Part shown: one piece after another, positions 1 through 7,432 of the stretch | Numbering within the stretch: position 1 is the first letter of the stretch | Layout: every line of letters begins with the position of its first letter | NCBI RefSeq assembly: GCF_000168295.1 | Contig: NZ_AAQJ02000001.1 | Span: forward strand, 1 to 64,000 | Length of the DNA stretch: 64,000 bases | Source: Rickettsiella grylli | GTDB lineage: Bacteria > Pseudomonadota > Gammaproteobacteria > Diplorickettsiales > Diplorickettsiaceae | Reading direction: 5' to 3' | Position numbers and translations under genes: made by a program | The notes under the pieces: model-generated | The model's database searches: none | Seen by the model: the letters and a program-made list of their open reading frames with translations, nothing else | What the model was told of the DNA's origin: nothing

Positions 1-127
1 TTTGCCACGTATAAATTGTGCTTTCTCCAATTCCATATTTACGGGCTAATTCAACCGCTGGAACTCCCGCTCCATACTCTTTCAGCACGGTGATAATTTG
101 TGATTCACTAAACTTTTTCTTCTTCAT
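1..127 (-). CDS. IS3-family transposase orfA, N-terminal part only
   Basis: Reading left from 127 the frame gives 42 residues beginning MKKKKFSESQIITVLKEY and containing a helix-turn-helix of the IS3/IS911 OrfA type (ARKYGIGESTIYTW). OrfA binds the IS ends and, after a programmed frameshift, is fused to the OrfB integrase. The gene runs off the left edge, so intactness is unknown. It is clearly different from the orfA at 809-1111, so two distinct IS3 lineages are present. Confidence 0.75.
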   Translation of the reverse strand, partial: MKKKKFSESQIITVLKEYGAGVPAVELARKYGIGESTIYTWQ

Positions 128-199
128 TTGTTAACTCTCCTGGTCAGTAATTTACCAAAAAACTCTATTTAATGGTTGGGGTATTTTACGGGAGGGTTA
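1..199 (-). mobile_element. IS3-family element, terminal part (continues left of window)
   Basis: The inner edge is the terminal repeat, read on the minus strand as TAACCCTCCC at its tip (position 199), followed by the leader and the start of an orfA. The same roughly 60-bp terminus recurs exactly at 14540-14600, which fixes this boundary. The element interrupts the transposase reading frame of a second IS3 element immediately to the right (position 200 onward). Its other end lies outside the window, so no target duplication can be checked. Confidence 0.8.
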
Positions 200-200
200 C

Positions 201-809
201 CTAAGCATTTTGAGCAGTTTTTCCAGGCTGTATATATTGAACAATCACTTGATGTTGCTTTGCCCAACTAAGAAAGTGTTTTGACAAGTTCTCTGGGCCA
301 TTATCTACCCGAATAACGTTGGGATAACCTTTGATAGCGGTAATAGTATCAAGCCATCGTGTCACACGCTGTGCAGGCATTGAGAATCCAATTTCAATAC
401 CCAATCCTTCGCGGTTATAATTATCAATGACGTTGACTGTAGGTAAGCGTTTTCCAGTAAATAAAGCATCGCTCATAAAATCTAATGACCAACATTCATT
501 TAAGTACATCGGCTGCCTAAGCGATTGCTTTAAGCGAGAAGGCAATCGCTTTTTATTCTTTCGTTTGAGATTTAATCGTAATTCGCAATACAAGCGATAA
601 ACTCTTTTATGATTTATCATATAACCTTGGGCCTTTATCATTTGAAATAGCTTTTTAAATCCATACCGTGGATGTTCAGTCGATAATTGTTTTAATAATG
701 CTTTAATGGCTTCATTGGCTTGAGTTAGCCTCGATTTGTAATCGAAATTTATACGATTAATTCGAGCTACACGGCAAGCACGATTGATGCTAATTTGTTT
801 GGCCGCCAC
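201..809 (-). pseudogene. IS3-family transposase orfB (integrase core), C-terminus lost
   Basis: 202 codons remain. Visible are the HTH_21-like region (HPRYGFKKLFQMI, about residues 46-58) and the rve integrase core with the first catalytic Asp (CWSLDFMSD, about 107-115) and second Asp (IRVDNGPE). The frame ends at KTAQNA followed by a stop created by the junction with the neighbouring IS terminus. The usual continuation with the third catalytic residue (Glu) is missing, so the product cannot be an active DDE transposase. Its start overlaps the end of orfA, as expected for IS3 elements that use -1 frameshifting. Confidence 0.85.
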
Positions 810-1111
810 TAATTCTTGCGCAATAATTCTTCGCTGACATCCACGCCTAACTTTTTTTCGAGGACCTCCCTTAAAAGTTCATGGTCTAAACTTAATGAAG
901 CATACATCCTTTTTAATCGAAGATTTTCATCTTCCAGCTGTTTTAAGCGTTTAAGTTCCGTAACACTCATACCCGCATATTTTGATCTCCAAGCAAAGTA
1001 CGTGCTTTGGCCCATTCCATATTTTCGGCATAAATCGGTAATCGGAATACCCGCTTCCCCTTCTTTTAATATCGTGACTATTTGCGTTTCGGTAAATTTT
1101 TTCTTCTTCAT
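809..1111 (-). CDS. IS3-family transposase orfA
   Basis: 100 residues: an N-terminal helix-turn-helix (DLCRKYGMGQSTYFAW, about 26-41) followed by a leucine-zipper-like helix (LKRLKQLEDENLRLKRMY), the standard OrfA layout. The frame looks intact and overlaps orfB by one base. Because orfB is truncated the element is probably dead, although OrfA could still bind IS ends. A degraded second copy of the same orfA lies at 17613-17848. Confidence 0.85.
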   Translation of the reverse strand: MKKKKFTETQIVTILKEGEAGIPITDLCRKYGMGQSTYFAWRSKYAGMSVTELKRLKQLEDENLRLKRMYASLSLDHELLREVLEKKLGVDVSEELLRKN

Positions 1112-1182
1112 TTAGAATCTCCGCTGGTTATTAATTTAACAGAAACTCTATTTCTTACTTGCGGCAGTATAGGGGAGACTTA

Positions 1183-1486
1183 CCGTATCCATACCATTCA
1201 AACGGATAATGGCCATGAATTTCAAGCCAAATTCCATTGGCATGTCGAAGATTTAAGCATGAGGCATGTTTATATTAAACCAGCCATGCCTCATCTCAAT
1301 GGTAAAGTAGAGCGTTCGCATGGGATTGATAAAGAAGAGTTTTATCAAATGCTTAACTATAAAAACGACGTCGATTTAGATAAAAAAATTCGTGAATGGG
1401 AAAATTTTTATAATTACCAACGACCTCATGGTTCTTTAAAAGGTAAAACTCCTTATGAAATTCTAAAAATTAAACTTTCTTGTTAA
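1183..1486 (+). pseudogene. IS481-family transposase, C-terminal fragment
   Basis: From about 1186 the plus strand reads TYRIHTIQTDNGHEFQ, then HLNGKVERSHGIDKEEFYQ and NYQRPHGSLKGKTPYEIL. This is the second half of an IS481-type integrase core, with the second Asp (QTDNGHEF) and the catalytic Glu (GKVERSH). The N-terminal half, including the helix-turn-helix and first Asp, is absent because an IS3 element inserted at 1182/1183. An upstream ATG at 1082 lies inside that IS3 and gives a chimeric reading frame of no significance. Confidence 0.85.
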
Positions 1487-1520
1487 AATTAGGCTGTCAA
1501 CCTTAGTTATTTTCTTAAGC

Positions 1521-2858
1521 TTATTTTTTAGAGATTTTTATGCAGCCATTTAAAAAACTCGAAGTGTAGCAAAAATCTTTATTTGGAAATAGAGATTGAT
1601 CCCAAAGTAAGTCTGAAGCTCCTTTTGTTATTTCTAACGCAATACCTATTTCTTTATAGGCATCGATATTGTTATGATAAAAGTTGTAGTTTACGGTATC
1701 AAACAACTGACATATTCGTGGAAATTTTTGTTTGTAATGAGAAGAATTATTCTTTATTGTATCAAATAAAATTTTTAGCTCTCGCTGATCGGTTAAAATA
1801 TCTCGAGGTTCCTTGTTCATAGGTAACCCTTCTAAAATCGAAGGAAAGGATAGCGAATAGTAAAGAGGGGTATTTTTTTGAATATTAAAATAGGATGGAT
1901 GCATTATAGTAGGTAAGTATTTTAGCTTATAAATATCAATAAAAATTTCCTTAAGAATTTTAGTTGGTGCAATAATTTGTTCTAAATTCGCTGAAGAAAA
2001 ACCAGGTAATAAACCGACAGCTATAGCAAGCAAATGTTTTGCAGTACTTAATATATAGGGGCGAGGCTTTAAATTTCTACAACCAATAGCAGTCATAAAT
2101 TCTTGCCATGTCAGTTCAAAATTGTAAAAATTACTATACCCCGGAGTTAATTGATTATGATAAGCTTTAGATAAAAAGTTAAAAAAAGGAAACCAGTTAG
2201 GGTTAGTGCAATTAACTTCTTCAAACCAGCTTTTAGTAAAAAATAACACCTGGTTATTCCATTGGTTAATATAATTCGGATGGTTACTAATAGATGTAAA
2301 AATACCCCAATGATCAGATAAAGAAATAGGAGGATCTAACTGCATATTTAGATATTTTTTAAGCCTACTATACCCGCCTTTATTAGCTATTTTAGGCACT
2401 AAAAATATGGAACGGGCGCCACTATTAATACTAAAATTTGGTTTTTCTTTATAATCGTAAATAGTTTGCATAATCTCTTGTAAGCCAAATAATTGTCCGG
2501 GCATTAATAATTTTAAAGGAATGACACGGTTTTTGTTAAAGGGACAATAAACCTCTATTGCTTTATTTAGGAGTAAACCCAATGGAACACTGGCGTAGGA
2601 AAGTTTATCTTTTAAAGAGCTATTTACTAAACTGATAGACACATTTGTTTTTTTAACGTAACTGTATACACTAAGTTCACCATTATTTACTAAAGTAGAG
2701 CCATAGGGGTAAACTACCTTAATAAAATTTGGTTTCTTTTGAAGTTTTATTTTTTGAATACAATTAAATAATTCCACATTTGTTTCTTTAATAACTTTTT
2801 TTATTTCTCCCCAAGTAACTTCTGAAACTTTAAACTCATCCAAGCTTGTCTCTGGCAT
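1521..2858 (-). CDS. Uncharacterised 445-residue protein
   Basis: I do not recognise this protein. It has no signal peptide, no convincing transmembrane segment and no motif I can name. It is rich in Asn, Lys, Ile, Phe and aromatic residues, as expected in this AT-rich genome. Features are a charged N-terminal 35 residues (TWGEIKKVIKETNVELF), a hydrophobic stretch around residues 276-292 (AKHLLAIAVGLLPGF) and a Tyr/Phe-rich C-terminal half. The start at 2858 opens a long uninterrupted frame. It stands alone between an IS cluster and the autotransporter locus. Large orphan proteins like this are often translocated effectors in Legionellales, but that is context-based inference only. Confidence 0.7.
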   Translation of the reverse strand: MPETSLDEFKVSEVTWGEIKKVIKETNVELFNCIQKIKLQKKPNFIKVVYPYGSTLVNNGELSVYSYVKKTNVSISLVNSSLKDKLSYASVPLGLLLNKAIEVYCPFNKNRVIPLKLLMPGQLFGLQEIMQTIYDYKEKPNFSINSGARSIFLVPKIANKGGYSRLKKYLNMQLDPPISLSDHWGIFTSISNHPNYINQWNNQVLFFTKSWFEEVNCTNPNWFPFFNFLSKAYHNQLTPGYSNFYNFELTWQEFMTAIGCRNLKPRPYILSTAKHLLAIAVGLLPGFSSANLEQIIAPTKILKEIFIDIYKLKYLPTIMHPSYFNIQKNTPLYYSLSFPSILEGLPMNKEPRDILTDQRELKILFDTIKNNSSHYKQKFPRICQLFDTVNYNFYHNNIDAYKEIGIALEITKGASDLLWDQSLFPNKDFCYTSSFLNGCIKISKK

Positions 2859-3097
2859 AACTAAATTAACCCATTTAATGAAAATTAAAAAAGAATCTAT
2901 TTTTAATTATTATCTTTAGAATGTTTTAATTGTGAGAAGAGTTGTAATGACTTAGAATTTTTATTGACCGTAAATATTGATCCACTGATCCGAAAAAGTC
3001 AATATATTAAATTTGATCTTATTAATTTAAATTATATCCTAACATATCGCGTTATAATTTCTATTACATTTTTTTATGTAAAATTTTATAATGATTT

Positions 3098-3124
3098 TTT
3101 CTGTAGCATTTTTAGCTACAGAAA
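3098..3124. repeat. Perfect 10-bp inverted repeat
   Basis: TTTCTGTAGC and GCTACAGAAA flank a 7-nt loop. No T-run follows on either strand, so it is not a typical intrinsic terminator. It could be a protein-binding site or an RNA element in the leader region of the autotransporter locus; the sequence does not decide. Confidence 0.5.
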
Positions 3125-3217
3125 TTACTGCTAAAAAATAGAATCCTATAGTTATGCACAAAGTTTAAATAAATTGAATCTTAGCATACAGTAATATTTA
3201 AATGTGGAGTTAGGACG

Positions 3218-3346
3218 ATGCTTAATAAGAGAAATAGCGTTAAGTTGATTCAATCGTTTTTGATAGTGATTTTGTTTCTCATTTTTTATAATAACATAAT
3301 GGAATTAAGAATAAGATGTACGATACAATTAGATTACAGCGCGTGA
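3218..3346 (+). CDS. Possible 42-residue single-pass membrane peptide
   Basis: ATG at 3218 is preceded by GGAGTTAGGACG, a plausible ribosome site 6-12 nt upstream. The frame encodes a basic N-terminus (MLNKRNSVK), a hydrophobic run LIQSFLIVILFLIFY and a short polar tail, ending with TGA at 3344-3346. Topology would be a single transmembrane helix with the N-terminus inside. No homologue is recognised. In AT-rich DNA such frames arise by chance, so this is tentative. Confidence 0.3.
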   Translation: MLNKRNSVKLIQSFLIVILFLIFYNNIMELRIRCTIQLDYSA

Positions 3347-3525
3347 GAATATTACATTTTCGGTACCCAAAATGTCGTGTAATTCAACATCCATGACGTT
3401 CAACGGTGCTTTGGGTAGTGTTTGCTTTGTGTTGCTAAATTTTTTCAATTAGCATCGACCCTATTAAGTCTAAGTTTATTTTTTCTGTAATTTTGCGGTT
3501 TATTTTATAAGCTTTCATTTTATCT

Positions 3526-3542
3526 CTTAATATTCCCTCAAT
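3526..3542 (+). promoter_or_regulatory. PmrA-box-like tandem hexamers upstream of the autotransporter
   Basis: The sequence CTTAAT, five bases, CTCAAT has the spacing of PmrA response-regulator half-sites (CTTAAT-N5-CTTAAT), with one mismatch. An AATAAT hexamer at 3562-3567, about 19 nt further on, could serve as the -10 element. PmrA controls Dot/Icm effector genes in Legionella and Coxiella. The site is 168 nt before the first autotransporter ATG and lies outside the duplicated segment, so the second copy lacks it. Confidence 0.3.
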
Positions 3543-3709
3543 ATATTTCTCTAAGAAATTCAATAATGAATTAATCATTAATAAATAGTTCTATTGTAAT
3601 TTTTAATTGGCAACTAAATTAAAAACAGTTTTATATTTAGTAATCAGTTAGCCTTTGGTGGATTGATTTATCAGGACTTTGTCCCTCTTGCTATGTAAAG
3701 GAGCTCCTA

Positions 3710-6700
3710 ATGAAAAGTAAAGGTATAAACAAATGTTGTTTTATTACCCTTGCAATAGGATTTAGTTCAATACTTTTAAAAGCGAATGCAGAAGTTCTAC
3801 CTATACCGGCTCGTTTTTCGGGAAACGTTTATGGTAGTACGAAATATGTTGTGGGTCAGGCTGATGCGATGCTGCCTTTAGTAGGAGATGCTCAGCATAA
3901 CTTTTATATTGATCCTGCATTAACTTCAGGAAGTAATTGGGAAGGTCATGGAGATTTAGGGTTAGGGTATCGCTGGATTCAAAATGGTTCAGCGATATTA
4001 GGTGGTTATCTTTTTGGTGAATATAATCGAATGGATAATAATGTGCGTATATGGACAATGAATCCAGGGATAGAAGCCTTAGGTTCTCGTTGGGATGCCC
4101 ATCTTAATGGGTATTTTGTTATGGATAATCGGAGTAAAGTTGTTGGAACTGATTTAGAGTTTGTTAGATTTCGTGGCCATTCGGCAGTTTATAACCTATT
4201 TGATGTAACCCAAAATGTGGGAAATGGTGGTGATGTGAAACTGGGTTACCAACTCTTTCCTAAAACACCTTTAAAAGCTTTTGTAGGTAGTTATTTTTTT
4301 AGTCCAGCAGAAACAAAAAATATTTTAGGTGGAGCAGTGGGCTTAGAATATTGGGCGAACCGAAATGTGAAAGTTTTTGCTAGTTATACGTACGATAAGT
4401 TACGGCGTAGTGTGGGTTCTTTAGGGTTAGGGGTTGAATTGGGAGGTACGCACGTCCATCGTAGCGATCCTTCCATAGAAGAACGAATCACTGATCCATT
4501 AGAGCGTAATTTAGCTGAATTAGGGGGTTCGGCGGCGTTTCCGAGTCAAATGAAAAGAAAGCTAGTACGTACGATAGGTGATGGGGGCGATGGAGAAAAT
4601 TCCAGGAATTAATGCTTTTTTTAGCCAAACCGGTACGCCTAATAATGGCGGGGTGGGTTTGACCTTGGGTAATTGTACCTATGAGAATCCTTGTGGCCCC
4701 ACTGATCTAACTAACGAAGCTACGCAAACCTTATCCGGTTATCTTCCAAACACGAAGATGTACTTTTTGGGAGGGACATACACGGCGTTAGATGTTCCTG
4801 GAGGAAGCAACCCGGTCACGATCAGGGCCGGACAAAGTCTTACTTCGTATCCAGGGACTCCGATTTCTACGCTGAGTGGAGGACTTATCATGGAAGGCAA
4901 TAATAGTGTAAATAATATGAAACTTGCTCCGACGCCTAGTACCCCCATCGGCATCAGTGGTGCTCCAAACGGTAACGTATTGATTAATGGCAGCGAGATT
5001 GGAAGTGCAGAAGCTCCATACGTGACCGGAGTAGAGCTGACAGGCAGTGCACAAACAACGTTAGACAAAAGTAAGGTTTTTGGTTCTACAGGAGTAAGAT
5101 TTTCTGAGGCTACTAGCTTGATCAGTAATGCGAGTGAGATCAATGGTACTGTTTCAGGTATTGAGTCAACGGGTAGTGGACTTATTAATCTTACTAATCA
5201 AAGCTCAGTTAATGTAACAGGAGAAGATGGTTTGGTTGGAGTGAGTTCTACTGGAGAGGGCGAAGTGACTGTCAGTGGAGCAAGTTCAATTAATGTAGAT
5301 GCGACGGGCAGTGCGGTTGGTTATTCAAGTGGTGGTAGCGGTGCAGTCAACTTTAGTGGAGGCAGTGCAATTAATGTGAAATCGACTGGCGGTCAAGCCA
5401 TAGGAATTCATACGCTTACAAGCAGCGTTGCCCCTGTAATGTTGGATGAAACACAAATTAAGGTCGATGGCCAAACCAGTCCTATTGGGGTACTCACCGA
5501 GGGAGAAGGAAGTTACACAGCTAGAAATCCTAAAATTGAAGTGATCGGTGGTGCTTCAGCTCAAGGAGTTCTTTCCTCAGGAAGTGGTGCTATTAAAACA
5601 GAGGCAGGCACAATCACGGTAGATGGAAATGGACAAGCCGCGGCCACAGGGTTTTCAACCACGAGCACGAGTAGCGGCAACGTCGAACTCAAGGGAACAA
5701 AGATTAATGTGTCGGGGGGTGATAGAACGCGAGGACTTGACGTCGGAGGAAGTGGACCTATTGAACTAACAGGTCAAAGCTCAGTTAATGTAACAGGAGA
5801 AGATGGTTTGGTTGGAGTGAGTTCTACTGGAGAGGGCGAAGTGACTGTCAGTGGAGCAAGTTCAATTAATGTAGATGCGACGGGCAGTGCGGTTGGTTAT
5901 TCAAGTGGTGGTAGCGGTGCAGTCAACTTTAGTGGAGGCAGTGCAATTAATGTGAAATCGACTGGCGGTCAAGCCATAGGAATTCATACGCTTACAAGCA
6001 GCGTTGCCCCTGTAATGTTGGATGAAACACAAATTAAGGTCGATGGCCAAACCAATCCTATTGGGGTACTCACCGAGGGAGAGGGAAGTTACACAGCTAG
6101 AAATCCTAAAATTGAAGTGATCGGTGGTACTTCAGCTCAAGGAGTTCTTTCCTCAGGAAGTGGTGCTATTAAAACAGAGGCAGGCACAATCACGGTAGAT
6201 GGAAATGGACAAGCCGCGGCCACAGGGTTTTCAACCACGAGCACGAGTAGCGGCAACGTCGAACTCAAGGGAACAAAGATTAATGTGTCGGGGGGTAATA
6301 GAACGCGAGGACTTGACGTCGGAGGAAGTGGACCTATTGAACTAACAGGTGCAGGTTCAATCACAGTAAATGCAGTTGGTTCTTCTGGAATTTTGGGAAT
6401 TTCAAGAAACAGTGGATCCACTAGTGATATCACGTTGGCGGATAACTTTTCAGTGGATGCAATAGGAGGTGAAGGTACAATAGGAATTTCTGATGAAGGA
6501 ACAGGAACTTTCACACTAGGTGACGAAAATATTATAAGTGCTATGGGAGATACTAATATTACTGCATTTTCCAAAACAAGTGCTGGAGAGGTTAACATAG
6601 GCAGTAGCAAACTGATGGCAAATGCTCCAGCAGGACAAGCATTAGGGCTTTCAGCAGATGGCCCTGCTGTTATTAAAATGAATGGAACACAAATACAAGT

Positions 6701-7226
6701 GGAAAGCGGAGGTGGGAGAGGCGCTTGGTTCAAACAAACGAGTAAGGGTGAGTTAACCAATACCATAATCACGGCGCCCAACCGAGCATTAGAGGTTCAA
6801 GATAGAAGTCAGGTTACAGTTACTGGAGGTCATTTTACTGTGGGAAATAATCGCGCAAGTGCGATTATTTCTGGTCCAGGAACTAGTACTATTAACATAA
6901 GTGGCACTAGGATTGATGTTACTGGGGCTGGTATTCCTCCTAATGCAGAACTTAATGGGATAGCCAAGAACCGGGCTGGATCTGGTGCGGTGAGAGCAAA
7001 AGATTTAATTATAAATGTGTCGAGCCCGACTACTGGCACCTCTCGGGGGGCGACTACAACTGAACGTACAAGCGGCGTGTTTACTATAGAAGGATCAAAA
7101 ATCAATGTGAAGGGCGGCAATACTAGTGAGGGGCCCAGCGGCCCAGTTGTTCCACGGGGTGGCCCCATAACATCAACTAATAACACCTGTACGCTAAATG
7201 GACGATCAGTAAATTGTAACTCTTAA
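3710..7226 (+). pseudogene. Inverse autotransporter adhesin, copy 1 (frameshifted after the barrel)
   Basis: The protein starts with a signal peptide (cleavage likely after LLKANA, residue 27). Residues 28 to about 250 resemble an inverse-autotransporter (intimin/invasin, type Ve) beta-barrel. At 4596-4599 a run of four A's replaces three A's in copy 2. The frame therefore ends at 4612 with GENSRN, while the passenger continues in the other frame to 7226. As read, cells would make a barrel of 300 residues without passenger. The passenger part (about 880 codons) is Gly/Ser/Thr/Asn-rich with beta-helix-like repeats and contains a tandem 192-residue module. It could be a pseudogene, a slip-strand switch, or a sequencing error. 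A strong ribosome site (AAAGGAG) precedes ATG 3710. Confidence 0.85.
5199..6350 (+). repeat. Tandem 576-bp (192-codon) passenger module, two units
   Basis: Unit 1 is 5199-5774 and unit 2 is 5775-6350. They differ at four bases that I can see, three of which change residues (Ser/Asn, Ala/Thr, Asp/Asn). Copy 2 of the gene has one unit (8921-9496), and it matches unit 2, not unit 1. Each unit holds about five roughly 40-residue subrepeats of the pattern I-x-V-x(2)-G-G followed by a Gly-Val/Ile turn, consistent with coils of a right-handed beta-helix. The length is a multiple of three, so unit gain or loss preserves the frame. Confidence 0.9.
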
Positions 7227-7432
7227 GTTTAAACAGAATAGTCAGAAACAAATTTATGTTTTGCAGTCTTCTTTATAACTAGGACAAATCAGCTAATAGT
7301 TGATAAATTTTTTCAATCATACTATTAAATAAGGCTACTATTCACTATTAATAATGTTTATAAAAATCAGTTAGCCTTTGGTGGATTGATTTATCAGGAC
7401 TTTGTCCCTCTTGCTATGTAAAGGAGCTCCTA

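Larger units (their letters stand above)
200..1182 (-). mobile_element. IS3-family element, truncated by another IS3 and inserted in an IS481
   Basis: The intact terminus is at 1182, where the minus strand begins TAAGTCTCCCC. The same terminus and leader recur at 17541. The element carries orfA (809-1111) and most of orfB (201-809), but the 3' part of orfB is cut off exactly at the end of the IS3 that occupies 1-199. On its right side it abuts, and evidently split, an IS481-type transposase (1183 onward). The result is a three-level nest of insertion sequences. Confidence 0.75.
2859..3709. other. Long AT-rich intergenic region upstream of the autotransporter
   Basis: About 850 bp with no long reading frame. 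It holds a 10-bp perfect hairpin (3098-3124), a possible 42-codon membrane peptide (3218-3346) and a CTTAAT-like direct repeat (3526-3542) that could be a regulator site. From 3642 onward the sequence is duplicated at 7365. The rest is featureless AT-rich DNA. Confidence 0.6.

Noticed and set aside
816-1115. Plus-strand 99-codon frame opposite the IS3 orfA
   Set aside because: Exact antisense shadow of a clear OrfA with helix-turn-helix. Low-complexity Ser/Phe composition.
1082-1184. Upstream ATG giving the IS481 fragment an apparent start
   Set aside because: The added residues come from IS3 terminal DNA, so this is a chimeric frame created by insertion.
3098-3124. Intrinsic terminator at the 10-bp hairpin
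   Set aside because: No T-run follows on either strand, and no gene ends nearby on the plus strand.
4578-4612. Separate start codon for the autotransporter copy-1 passenger (ATG 4578)
   Set aside because: It lies inside the barrel coding region, has no ribosome site, and would give a passenger with no signal peptide. The frameshift explains it better.
5199-6350. CRISPR-like array
   Set aside because: The direct repeats are long (576 bp), contiguous, in frame and coding. No short repeat-spacer pattern is present anywhere in the window.
6137-6781. Long minus-strand reading frames inside both autotransporter genes (for example 6137-6781 and 9283-9927)
   Set aside because: They lie antisense to the Gly/Ser/Thr-rich passenger. 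Their Pro/Leu/Val-rich composition is the mirror of that repeat coding, and they have no ribosome sites.
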